Part shown: in pieces, positions 35,380 through 43,245 of the stretch | Layout: each line of letters starts with the position of its first letter | Position numbering within the stretch: the stretch's first letter is position 1 | From: Variovorax sp. OK212 | GTDB taxonomy: Bacteria; Pseudomonadota; Gammaproteobacteria; Burkholderiales; Burkholderiaceae_C | Assembly (NCBI RefSeq): GCF_900112425.1 | Contig: NZ_FOLP01000021.1 | Coordinates: forward strand, 1 to 64,000 | Reading direction: 5' to 3' | DNA length: 64,000 bases | Notes under the pieces: generated by a model | Databases searched by the model: none | Told to the model about the DNA's origin: nothing | What the model saw: only the letters and a program-made list of their open reading frames with translations | Made by a program: the position numbers and the translations under genes

Positions 35380-36429
35380 TCAGCGGTCCGAGTGCTTCAG
35401 CAGGTAGCGGTTCGAGATCGCCTTGAACGACAGCCCGCCGTCCAGCCGCTTGAACACCACCCCCTCGCGTGAGGTCGCCGGGTTCAGCGACGGCCCTTCG
35501 GCGTACGCCAGCACCTCGTCCATCGACGCGCGGAAGCGTTCGAGCGTGGTCACTTCCAGCAGCGGCACGGTGCGCACCGTCGCGCCCAGCACGCGCAGCG
35601 CATCGACGACGGCGTTGCGCTCGTCCCTCCCGCAGTGGCTGCCGCGGTCGATGTCGAACACATCGAACACGTGGAACTGCTGCCCGCGCAGCTTCTCCGG
35701 GTTGCCCTGGATGCCCTCGCCGACGATCTCGCCCTGCAGCGCCACGTTGCGGCCCAGCGTCGCCAGCGCTTCCAGCAGGCGGTCTTCCCGCGCCACGCGC
35801 CACAGGCTGTTGCCCGGAGTTTCGCGCAGCTGCCAGTTGCGTCCGCACACGCCTGACGTGCCCGCGTTACCCGCGTTGTGGAACACGGTCATGCTCGATC
35901 CGTCGAGCTTCACCGTGACTTCGAACGCGAGTCCGTCGCTCGCGGCGAACACCGCCGGCAGGTTCTGGATGCGCTCCTGGTCGGTCTTGGCGATGAAGTC
36001 CGGAAACGCGCCTTCCACCTCGCCTGACAGGCAGGCCGGGATCACCGGCTCCCATTTGCCGATGCCGAACAGCTCAGCCCAGTCGTGCTGGCGCAGCGCC
36101 GGGTCGGCCAGCGCGAGCGCATCGATCTCGGTGAATTGCGACAGCGGCAGGATCAGCCCCTGCGAGATCTGCCCGCGCAGCTTCATCGTGCGAAGCCGCA
36201 CGCCGCGCTGTTCGTTCCAGGTGATCGCGGACTTCTCGAGGAAGCCGAAGCGCGGATCGTCCAGCGGCAGGAACGCGTCGATCTCGAAGAAGACGCAGCG
36301 GTCGCCGGCGGCGAACTCTCCCTTCTTGATGACGACGCTCCAGCCTTCGACGATGGCGCATTCGATCGCGTCGGCCCCGGCGATGGGGCGGACGGCGTCG
36401 ACGTTGCGGACGGTGGCCAGTTTGCGCAT
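35380..36429 (-). CDS. ATP-dependent RNA ligase, Rnl5 (DraRnl, DRB0094) type
   Basis: 349 residues. An N-terminal OB-like module (about 1-125) precedes the nucleotidyltransferase domain, as in Deinococcus radiodurans Rnl. Motif I is KLDGSSM with the adenylated Lys174. QGEIVGEGIQGNP (232-244), FDVFDI (255-260), EGVVFK (322-327) and the motif V lysine region FKAISNRYLLK (335-345) follow in the expected order. This family seals 3'-OH/5'-phosphate nicks in RNA-containing duplexes. The ATG at 36429 is chosen because the OB module starts there. It lies between two terminators, next to tRNA-Gly, with no partner gene such as an end-healing kinase or RtcB. Confidence 0.9.
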   Translation of the reverse strand: MRKLATVRNVDAVRPIAGADAIECAIVEGWSVVIKKGEFAAGDRCVFFEIDAFLPLDDPRFGFLEKSAITWNEQRGVRLRTMKLRGQISQGLILPLSQFTEIDALALADPALRQHDWAELFGIGKWEPVIPACLSGEVEGAFPDFIAKTDQERIQNLPAVFAASDGLAFEVTVKLDGSSMTVFHNAGNAGTSGVCGRNWQLRETPGNSLWRVAREDRLLEALATLGRNVALQGEIVGEGIQGNPEKLRGQQFHVFDVFDIDRGSHCGRDERNAVVDALRVLGATVRTVPLLEVTTLERFRASMDEVLAYAEGPSLNPATSREGVVFKRLDGGLSFKAISNRYLLKHSDR

Positions 36430-36773
36430 GGTTTGTTTTCTCCCTGTGATGAATGCGTGGATGCGTTGACGGTGACGAAAAGAAAAAAGGCCCGGAACCA
36501 TTCGGTGTCCGGGCCTCTTTTGAAAGAGTGCGGGAGCGCTGCGCGCTATGCGCTGCCTCCGCCCGGTGCGGCGTGACGGGCCGTGTGCTGCTGCAGGCCG
36601 TTGGCATGGTCCATGCCGCATGCGACCTCGCCGCCCTCTGTAGGGAGGGCGATGCAGGGGAGGGCGATGACCGATGCGGGATTCACGATGAGGCGTCCGG
36701 TGGAGGTGCGGGTTTGTTTGCAGGCGCTCGAATGCGCGAAGGAAGCGGACTGTAAATAGTGTTTACGCCGTCG
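36430..36773. other. Gene-free 344-bp interval between fahA and the RNA ligase
   Basis: It holds a terminator (36484-36521), two copies of GGAGGGCGATG about 15 bp apart (36644-36667 region) and the short palindrome GTAAA-TAGTG-TTTAC (36752-36766) just beyond the fahA stop. I see no credible coding sequence. The RNA ligase promoter must lie in the roughly 55 bp between the terminator and its start codon, or transcription reads through. Confidence 0.6.
36484..36521 (-). terminator. Terminator of the fahA operon
   Basis: Read on the minus strand, AGGCCCGGA (36516-36508) pairs with TCCGGGCCT (36496-36488), followed by TTTTTCTTTTC. The stem is about nine bp and can extend inward. It is 258 bp past the fahA stop and directly before the RNA ligase gene. 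Confidence 0.82.
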
Positions 36774-38099
36774 TCAACCCCTGGCCGGCAACACCGTGCC
36801 GCGGCTCTCGCCGAAGCCGATGCGCGCGTGCCCCGGTTTTTCGCACAAGCCGCGCAGCAGCACCGCGTCGCCGTCTTCCAGGAAGCCGCGCTGTTCGCCG
36901 TTGGCCAGCGTCACCGGGCTTTGCGCCGCGCGCGCCAGCTCGATGATGGCGCCGGCCTCGCCGGGGCCGGGCCCCGAGATCGTGCCGCTGCCGAACAGGT
37001 CGCCGGGGTTCAGGCTGCAGCCGCCCACCGTGTGGTGCGTCACCATCTGCGCGACGCTCCAGTACTGGTGCCTGAAGCTGGTGGACGACAGGCGCGACGG
37101 GCCCGTCTTCTCCTTGCGTGCCCTCTCGCTCTCGAGCCAGACCTCGAGCCGGATGTCGAGCGCGCCGCTCTCGCGGTTGCCCGCGTCCTCCAGGTAGGCC
37201 AGCGGCTGGGGCTCGTTGGCCGGCCGGGTCCAGGCCTGGCGGTAGGGCGCGAGCGCTTCCATCGTCACGATCCACGGCGAGATCGTGGTCGCGAAGTTCT
37301 TCGCCTGGAAGGGCCCGAGCGGCGCCATTTCCCAGAACTGGATGTCGCGCGCCGACCAGTCGTTGAGCAGGCAGATGCCGAAGATGTGATCGCCCGCGCG
37401 CTCCAGCGGAATCTGCTCGCCCTGCGCATTGCCGGTGCCGATCCACACGCCCAGCTCCAGCTCGTAGTCGAGCCGCGCGCAGGCCTGGTAGGTGGGCGCC
37501 TTCGCGCCGGGGGCCATGGCCTGGCCCATCGGCCGGTGAAAGCGCTGGCCGCTCACGCCGATGGTCGACACCCGCCCGTGGTACGCGGTCGGAATCCAGC
37601 GGAAGTTGGGCGTCACGTCGCCGTCGGGGTTCATCAGGCGGCTGATGTTCAGCGCGTGGTCGATCGAGGTGTAGAAGTCGGTGTAGTCGCCGATGCGCGC
37701 GGGCACGGCGTATTCGACCTCGGCCTGCGGCACCAGGCATTCGCGCACCGCCTGCACGGTGGCCACGGGGGCGTCGTTCTTCAGCAGGTCGAACAGCGCG
37801 TGGCGCAGCGCCTTCCATGCGCCGGCGCCGAGGGCGAAGAAGTCGTTCAATGCCGGCAGCGCCGCGGCCCGCGCCGCATCGAGCGCCGGGCCGTCCAGTT
37901 GCTGGCGCGTGGCCAGCGCCGCCAGGTCGAGCACCTGGTCGCCGATGGCCACGCCGCCGCGAAATGCCTCGCCGCCGCCCACGCGGCGGAACACCGCATG
38001 CGGCAGGTTCTGGACCGGAAAGTCGCTGCCCGCCGCGTTCGCCGATTCGACCCAGCTGCGTGCGTGAACGTCGTGCGTGTGGTTGAGGGTGATGCTCAT
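36774..38099 (-). CDS. fahA: Fumarylacetoacetase
   Basis: 441 residues, full length for bacterial FAH. The small N-terminal beta domain (about 1-115) is followed by the catalytic domain, with DYTDFYTSIDHA, YHGRVSTIG, the metal site ELELGVWIG, LNDWSARDIQ and SGTISGP. It hydrolyses fumarylacetoacetate to fumarate and acetoacetate, the last step of homogentisate (tyrosine/phenylalanine) breakdown. No homogentisate dioxygenase is in the window. It starts 10 bp after a cyclase-family gene at the end of the TetR-ABC operon. The divergent aacS gene can consume the acetoacetate. Confidence 0.92.
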   Translation of the reverse strand: MSITLNHTHDVHARSWVESANAAGSDFPVQNLPHAVFRRVGGGEAFRGGVAIGDQVLDLAALATRQQLDGPALDAARAAALPALNDFFALGAGAWKALRHALFDLLKNDAPVATVQAVRECLVPQAEVEYAVPARIGDYTDFYTSIDHALNISRLMNPDGDVTPNFRWIPTAYHGRVSTIGVSGQRFHRPMGQAMAPGAKAPTYQACARLDYELELGVWIGTGNAQGEQIPLERAGDHIFGICLLNDWSARDIQFWEMAPLGPFQAKNFATTISPWIVTMEALAPYRQAWTRPANEPQPLAYLEDAGNRESGALDIRLEVWLESERARKEKTGPSRLSSTSFRHQYWSVAQMVTHHTVGGCSLNPGDLFGSGTISGPGPGEAGAIIELARAAQSPVTLANGEQRGFLEDGDAVLLRGLCEKPGHARIGFGESRGTVLPARG

Positions 38100-38109
38100 G
38101 CGCCGGTCC

Positions 38110-38916
38110 TCACACGGAGGCCATCAATGCGTCGTCGAAGATCGCGACGGCGCGCGTCCACCCCGCCGACGCGCCGCGGATCTTGTGCGGAAAGCAGCTG
38201 ATGAAGAAGCCCGTGGGCGGCAGCACCTCGAGGTTGTGCAGCTTCTCGATGTGGCAGTAGCCGATGTCGCGCCCGGCCTTGTGGCCTTCCCAGATGAGCG
38301 AGGCGTCCTGCGTCTCGCCGTACTTCTTCGCGGTGTGCACGAAGGGCGCGTCCCAGCTCCAGGCGTCGGTGCCCGTGAGGCGCACGCCGCGCTCCAGCAG
38401 GTACATCGTCGCTTCGTAGCCCATGCCCGCGCCGGCCGACACGTAGTCGGGGTTGCCGTAGCGCGAGCCGGCGCGCGTGTTGATCACCACGATCTCCAGC
38501 GGGCTCAGCGTGTGGCCGATGCGCTTGAGCTCGGCTTCGACGTCATCGGCCGTCACCACGTAGCCGTCGGCGAAGTGGCGAAAGTCGAGCTTCACGCCGG
38601 GCTGGAAGCACCATTCGAGCGGCACGTCGTGGATGGCGATGGCGGGCTTCTTCTCGCCCAGCGCCTTGTCCATGGTCGAGTGGAAGTGGTAGGGCGCGTC
38701 CAGGTGCGTGCCGTTGTGCGTCGACAGCTGCACCAGCTCCACCGCCCAGCCTTCGCCGTCGGGCAGGTCTTCTTTCTTCAGGCCCGGAAAGAAGGGCTCG
38801 ATCTGCTCGTAGGTCTGCTCGTGCGTGAAGTACTGGATCTTCGGCGCGAAGGCCGGCGGGTCGGACATCACGTCGTTCTCCAGGAAGATCGACAGGTCGA
38901 CGAATTGGCGTGGCAT
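38110..38916 (-). CDS. Cyclase-family metal-dependent hydrolase (kynurenine formamidase-like)
   Basis: 268 residues. The family metal motif H-x-G-T-H-x-D-x-P-x-H appears intact as HNGTHLDAPYH (67-77). WVVINTRAG-like VVINTRAGS and the late GTDAWSWD segment match the cyclase/KynB superfamily, which hydrolyses amides, esters or lactones. The start at 38916 follows AAGGAG. It lies 58 bp after the second permease gene and 10 bp before fahA, so it probably processes the imported compound before the fumarylacetoacetase step. Substrate unknown. Confidence 0.87.
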   Translation of the reverse strand: MPRQFVDLSIFLENDVMSDPPAFAPKIQYFTHEQTYEQIEPFFPGLKKEDLPDGEGWAVELVQLSTHNGTHLDAPYHFHSTMDKALGEKKPAIAIHDVPLEWCFQPGVKLDFRHFADGYVVTADDVEAELKRIGHTLSPLEIVVINTRAGSRYGNPDYVSAGAGMGYEATMYLLERGVRLTGTDAWSWDAPFVHTAKKYGETQDASLIWEGHKAGRDIGYCHIEKLHNLEVLPPTGFFISCFPHKIRGASAGWTRAVAIFDDALMASV

Positions 38917-38974
38917 GGTGAGGCTCCTTGTGGGGTGTTCGTGTTGGAAGGGGAGGATTCGAGGCATGGGGCGA

Positions 38975-39772
38975 TCAGGGCTGTTGCCAGCGCAGCAGCC
39001 GCTTCTCTGCAAAGGCCAGCAGCGCGTTGCTCACGAAGCCGATGAGCCCGAGCAGCACGATGCCGGCGAACAGGTCGCTGGCGCGGAAGGCGCGCGCGGC
39101 CAGCAGGATGGCCTGGCCCAGGCCGCTTTGCGAGGCGATCATTTCGCCCACCACCGCCACGATGAGCGCGATGGTCAGCGCGAGCCGCATGCCGGCCAGG
39201 ATGTCGGGCATGGCGTTGGGCAGGCCCATCTTCCAGATGTACGCCGCGCGCGACATCTGCAGGCAGCGCGCCACTTCCGCCAGCCGCGGCTCCACGGCCG
39301 CGAAGCCGTGCACCGTGGCCAGCAGCACCGGCCACATCGCGCCGAAGGCCACCACGAACAGCACCATGCCGGGGTTCAGCCCGAAGATCGAGATGGCCAG
39401 CGGCAGCAGCGCCGAAGCGGGCAGCGGGCGAATGAACTCCAGCGTCGGCTGCACCCACGCGCGCACCGAAGGCGACACGCCGATGGCCGCGCCCAGCAGC
39501 ACGCCGAACAGCGACGCCAGCAGCCAGCCCTCGACCATGCGCCCGACCGTGGCCTGCGTGAAGGCGAGCAGCTCGCCGTTGCCGGTGTTGGCGCTGCCGC
39601 CGGAAAGGTTGAGGCCTTCGAGCAGGCTCGCGAAGGTGGCCTGCGGCGTCGGCAGGAACACGCGGCTCACCCAGCCCGCGTTGCTCGCCACCCACCACAG
39701 CGCGACGAGCGCCAGCAGCACGCCCAGCGAGCCGAGCCGGTTCAGGCCCGCGCGTTCGTTGCCGCCGTTCAT
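38975..39772 (-). CDS. SsuC/TauC-type ABC permease (second)
   Basis: 265 residues with about six membrane segments. The EAA-type coupling loop is near AEVARCLQMSRAAYIWKMGLPNAMPDILAGMR (only its first half is diagnostic). It matches permeases of nitrate/sulfonate/taurine-type importers. The ATG at 39772 overlaps the stop of the first permease by 4 bp. Two different permeases imply a heterodimeric channel, less usual for this family, where one permease gene is typical. Confidence 0.88.
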   Translation of the reverse strand: MNGGNERAGLNRLGSLGVLLALVALWWVASNAGWVSRVFLPTPQATFASLLEGLNLSGGSANTGNGELLAFTQATVGRMVEGWLLASLFGVLLGAAIGVSPSVRAWVQPTLEFIRPLPASALLPLAISIFGLNPGMVLFVVAFGAMWPVLLATVHGFAAVEPRLAEVARCLQMSRAAYIWKMGLPNAMPDILAGMRLALTIALIVAVVGEMIASQSGLGQAILLAARAFRASDLFAGIVLLGLIGFVSNALLAFAEKRLLRWQQP

Positions 39773-40539
39773 GGCTGCACCCCCATGCGCCGCGCCACCA
39801 CGCGTTGCAGCAGCAGCATGCCCGCGTTGACCGCAAAGCCCACCACGCCGATCCACCCGAGCCACGCGAGCATCAGCGCGGGGTCGAAGCTCTGCTGCGC
39901 GATCATCATCGCGTAGCCCATGCCGTTCGGGTTGGCCGCGATCTCCACCGTCACGGCCACCACCAGCGCCACCGCCACGCCCAGCCGCAGCGCGACGAAC
40001 AGGCGCGGCACGATGGCCGGCAGCACGATCTTGAAGGCCCGCTCGTGCGCCGACAGGCCCAGCACGCGGCTCACCTCGAGCAGCCGGGGCTCGATCTGCT
40101 GCACCGCCGACTGCACCAGCACCAGCAACGGCCAGAAGGTGGCGAAGGCGACGATGGCCAGCTCCATGCGCACGCCGAAGCCGAAGCCCAGCATCGCGAG
40201 CGGAATCAGCGCCACCGAAGGCACCGGGCGCAGCACCTCGATCGACATCGAGCCCAGCTGCGCCGCGCGGCGCGAGAGCCCGAGCACCAGCCCCAGCGCG
40301 ATGCCGAGCACCGCGCCCAGCAGCAGCCCGAGCGCGGCCGTGCCCAGCGTGAAGCCGGTGGCCTGCCACAGCGAGCCGTCCATGGCCGCGCCCACGAAGG
40401 CCTTGGCCGCCGCGCTCGGTGGCGCCAGCGAGTCGCTGCCCAGGGCCGATGCGCGGCGCGCGTACCACTCGAACACGCCGACCAGCAGCACGGGAAGCAC
40501 CCACGGGCGCACCCAGCGAAAGAGGCGGCTCTCAGTCAT
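39769..40539 (-). CDS. SsuC/TauC-type ABC permease (first)
   Basis: 256 residues with about six membrane segments. The EAA loop is around LLEVSRVLGLSAHERAFKIVLP. Sequence differs clearly from the second permease, so this is not a recent duplication. It overlaps the ATPase gene by 8 bp at the 5' side and the second permease by 4 bp at the 3' side. The start at 40539 (MTESRL) is preferred because the upstream in-frame codons fall within the ATPase coding region. Confidence 0.88.
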   Translation of the reverse strand: MTESRLFRWVRPWVLPVLLVGVFEWYARRASALGSDSLAPPSAAAKAFVGAAMDGSLWQATGFTLGTAALGLLLGAVLGIALGLVLGLSRRAAQLGSMSIEVLRPVPSVALIPLAMLGFGFGVRMELAIVAFATFWPLLVLVQSAVQQIEPRLLEVSRVLGLSAHERAFKIVLPAIVPRLFVALRLGVAVALVVAVTVEIAANPNGMGYAMMIAQQSFDPALMLAWLGWIGVVGFAVNAGMLLLQRVVARRMGVQP

Positions 40540-41311
40540 GGCCCTGCTCGATGAAAGCGAACAGCTCACGCCGCAACTGCAGGTACTCCGGATGCTCCTT
40601 GGTCGTGAGCTGGTCGCGCGGGCGCGGGATCTTCACGTCGATCATCCGCGCGAGGCTGGGCCGCCCCGGGCCGGGGTTGGCCTGCAGCGCGATCACGCGG
40701 TCGCCGAGGTAGATGGCCTCCTCGAGGTCGTGCGTGACGAACAGCACCGTGAGCCCGTCGTCGCGCACCAGCCGCGCCAGTTCGTCCTGCAGGCTCTGCC
40801 GCGTGAGCGCGTCCAGCGCGCCGAAGGGCTCGTCCATCATCATCAGCTCGGGCCGCTGCGCGAGGCAACGCGCAATCTGCGCGCGCTGCTGCATGCCGCC
40901 CGACAGCTGCACCGGAAACTTGTGCGCATGCTTCGCCAGCCCGACCTTGCCGAGCACGTCGGCGATGCGCGGCGCGCGCTCGCCGGCAGGCACGCCGGCC
41001 GCTTCGAGCGCGAGGCTCACATTGCCTTCCACCGTGCGCCACGGCAGCAGCGCGCGGCCGTAGTCCTGGAACACGAAGGCGACTTCGCGCGACGGCGCGC
41101 TCATCTTCACGCCGTTGCGCCTCACCTCGCCCGCGCTGGCCGCGACCAGGCCGCTGGCCGCGCGCAGCAGCGTGGTCTTGCCGCAGCCGCTGGGCCCGAC
41201 GATGCAGACGAACTCGCCGCGCGCCACGTCGAACGAAGTGGGCGACAGGATCTCGCGCCCGCCCAGGCGGATGGTCACGCCGTCGAAGCGCAGGAAAGGG
41301 GTGGCTTGCAT
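40532..41311 (-). CDS. SsuB/TauB-type ABC ATPase
   Basis: 259 residues. Walker A GPSGCGKTT is at about 39-47, the signature is LSGGMQQRAQIAR, Walker B is LMMMDEPFGALDAL and the switch His is in VTHDLEEA. It matches ATPases of nitrate/sulfonate/thiamine-precursor importers. The start at 41311 is 80 bp after the binding-protein stop. The gene links the binding protein to the two permeases in one operon. Confidence 0.92.
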   Translation of the reverse strand: MQATPFLRFDGVTIRLGGREILSPTSFDVARGEFVCIVGPSGCGKTTLLRAASGLVAASAGEVRRNGVKMSAPSREVAFVFQDYGRALLPWRTVEGNVSLALEAAGVPAGERAPRIADVLGKVGLAKHAHKFPVQLSGGMQQRAQIARCLAQRPELMMMDEPFGALDALTRQSLQDELARLVRDDGLTVLFVTHDLEEAIYLGDRVIALQANPGPGRPSLARMIDVKIPRPRDQLTTKEHPEYLQLRRELFAFIEQGHD

Positions 41312-41391
41312 CGTGGGGCTGGCGGGCGGATGGAAGGCGCCGGCAGCAAGCGCGGCGCGCGCAGTGATGGGGGCGGGGGCGGGGACTGCGA

Positions 41392-42351
41392 TCACTTCAC
41401 CACCAGCTTCGCCACGTCGATGTTGGTCTTGAGCATGTCCTGCTCCTTCATCAGCCCGGTCCAGTAGGCGAGCTGTTTCTCGGTCACCACGGGGCCGGGC
41501 GGCGAGACCTGCACCTTGGCCAGCACCTCGGGCGGCAGCTTGATGTACTTGCCGATGGCCGCGCGCACCCTGGCGTCGTTCCTGGCCTGCTGCATGAACG
41601 CGCCCGACTCCACCAGCGCCTCGCGGAACGCGCGCGCCGCCGCCGGGTTCTTCGCCACCCATTCGCGCTTGGCCGCGTGCACGATGGTCTGGTTGTTCTC
41701 GGGCAGGAAGGTCGAGTAGTACGAGGCCACGTAGCCCGCGCCGCTCTCGGTGATGCGGCTCATGAACGGGTCGGCCGACACCACCGCGTCGACCGAGCCG
41801 CCGCGCAGCAGGTCGGCGTGCTGCGGGAACGCCGCCTCGACGAAGTTCACCTTGCGGTAGTCCACGCCGCTGTCCTTCAGCCAGGCGCGAAAGGTCACGT
41901 GCAGGAAGGCGCCCAGGCCCGGCACGCCGATCTTCTTGCCCACGCAGTCCTGCGGGCCCTTGATGCCCGAGCCCGCGCGCGCCACCAGGCCGAAGCCGGT
42001 GATGGTCTTCGAGGTGAGCCCGCCGCCGGCCACCAGCACCAGGTCGAGCCCGCCGTCCACCGCCTGCAGGAACACCGAGGGCGTGGGCCCGCCGATCTGC
42101 AGCGAGTCGGATTGCAGCGCCGCCGGAATCGTCGAGTTCAGCGGAATGAACTTGAGCTCGACGTCGAGGTTGCGCTTCTTGAAGTAGCCCTCTTCGGCCG
42201 CCACGAACACCGAGGCGAAGTCGGTCACGGCCGTGTAGCCGAACACGATCTTCGGGTTGGCTTGGGCGAAGGAGGGCAGCGCGGCGCCGGCCGACGCGGC
42301 GGCCAATGCCGACAGCAGGGTGCGCCGTTTCATCGTGGGGGTGTTCGTCAT
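41392..42351 (-). CDS. SsuA/NMT1-type ABC substrate-binding protein
   Basis: 319 residues. A twin-arginine-like start (KRRTLLSALAAASAGAALP) is followed by cleavage near FAQA. The mature protein has the type II binding fold of the NMT1/SsuA group, with FGYTAVTDFASVFVAAEEGYF and GVPGLGAFLHVTF. It delivers a small organic acid or sulfonate-like ligand to the two-permease importer. The start at 42351 overlaps the TetR stop by 4 bp, and GGAG lies nine bases upstream. The context with a cyclase-family hydrolase and FahA suggests an aromatic-derived substrate. Confidence 0.88.
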   Translation of the reverse strand: MTNTPTMKRRTLLSALAAASAGAALPSFAQANPKIVFGYTAVTDFASVFVAAEEGYFKKRNLDVELKFIPLNSTIPAALQSDSLQIGGPTPSVFLQAVDGGLDLVLVAGGGLTSKTITGFGLVARAGSGIKGPQDCVGKKIGVPGLGAFLHVTFRAWLKDSGVDYRKVNFVEAAFPQHADLLRGGSVDAVVSADPFMSRITESGAGYVASYYSTFLPENNQTIVHAAKREWVAKNPAAARAFREALVESGAFMQQARNDARVRAAIGKYIKLPPEVLAKVQVSPPGPVVTEKQLAYWTGLMKEQDMLKTNIDVAKLVVK

Positions 42352-43145
42352 GTCTTTTGTCTCCGGGGGGTGGTTCTTGTGCGGGGGGGCTTTTCGGTCG
42401 TGGCGGTCGTGGCGGCCGTTGCGGTCCTTGCCGCTTTCACCGTCTTCGGCCGGGGCAGCGCCGCGCGCAGCCCGCCGACGATGAAGTTCACCAGCATCGG
42501 CGCCACGGCCGGGTCGGCGCGCGTGTTCTCGCCGCGCGACAGGCGCTCGATGCGGCTGTCGTTCAGGTGGTGCAGCAGCGAGCCCAGCGCGAACTGGTAG
42601 CCCCAGGCCGCCTGGCTGCGCGTGGCGTGCGGCAGGGCGACGTGCAATGCGTCGATGTAGGCCTCGGCCAGCGGGTCGAAGTACGAGCGCAGCACGCGGT
42701 CGGCTTCTTCGGTGGCGTGGTACAGCTCGCGCGCCACCAGCAGCGCGTAGTACTCGCCCTCGGCGCTCGCGCGCAGCGCCAGCACGGGCGCGGTGAAGGC
42801 GTCGATGATGCGCGGCAGCGTGCGCGGGTCGTCGGCGTCGTTGTCCACCGCGGCCAGGCCCGCGAGCCGCTCCTCGATGGTGTGGCCCCAGTGCTCGAAG
42901 ATCGCGTGGAACAGCTCGTGCTTCGCGCCGTAGTAGTAGCCCACCAGCGCGAGCGGCACGCCGGCCTCCTCGGCGATCTGGCGGATCGTCACCGCGTGGT
43001 AGCCGTGCTGCGCAAAAAGCTTCTCGGCCGCCAGCAGGATGGCGAGCTTGCGGTCGGGGCGTGAAGTCTCTGGGGCGACTGCGGCCGGGGCGGGCGCCGC
43101 GGCGCGCGAGCCGCTGCGCCGGACGGGAGGTGTGCGGGTGCTCAT
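42348..43145 (-). CDS. TetR-family regulator with a basic low-complexity tail
   Basis: 265 residues. An Ala/Pro-rich N-terminus (1-30) precedes the TetR helix-turn-helix (AAEKLFAQHGYHAVTIRQIAEEAGVPLALVGYYY, diagnostic part TIRQIAEEAG). The ligand domain follows, then a Thr/Ala/Arg/Lys-rich tail of about 35 residues encoded by GGTCGTGGC-like repeats and a G7 run (42383-42389). It is the first gene of the transporter-fahA operon and divergent from aacS. Paired operators in the 100-bp gap suggest it controls both. Confidence 0.88.
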   Translation of the reverse strand: MSTRTPPVRRSGSRAAAPAPAAVAPETSRPDRKLAILLAAEKLFAQHGYHAVTIRQIAEEAGVPLALVGYYYGAKHELFHAIFEHWGHTIEERLAGLAAVDNDADDPRTLPRIIDAFTAPVLALRASAEGEYYALLVARELYHATEEADRVLRSYFDPLAEAYIDALHVALPHATRSQAAWGYQFALGSLLHHLNDSRIERLSRGENTRADPAVAPMLVNFIVGGLRAALPRPKTVKAARTATAATTATTEKPPRTRTTPRRQKT

Positions 43146-43154
43146 CGGGGCGTA

Positions 43155-43191
43155 TTGAACGCTTGTACAAAAACATTGAACACGCGTACAA
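43155..43191. promoter_or_regulatory. Paired TetR-type operators between the tetR operon and aacS
   Basis: Two near-identical sites, TTGAAC-GCTT-GTACAA (43155-43170) and TTGAAC-ACGC-GTACAA (43176-43191), are each an inverted repeat with one mismatch per arm pair. They are spaced 21 bp centre to centre, two helical turns. They lie 9 bp upstream of the TetR start and 54 bp upstream of aacS. Confidence 0.8.
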
Positions 43192-43245
43192 ACCCTGAGG
43201 TCAACCCTCATTGAGCACGGTCGTTCACGGCGCTACGCTCGAGCC

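Noticed and set aside
36752..36766. GTAAA-TAGTG-TTTAC palindrome as an operator of the RNA ligase
   Set aside because: It is more than 300 bp upstream, beyond a terminator and next to the fahA stop, so a link to the ligase is not supported.
42383..42389. G7 run near the TetR 3' end as phase-variation site
   Set aside because: It is within a poorly conserved tail, and a seven-base run is short. Coupling to the next start codon makes it worth noting but not claiming.
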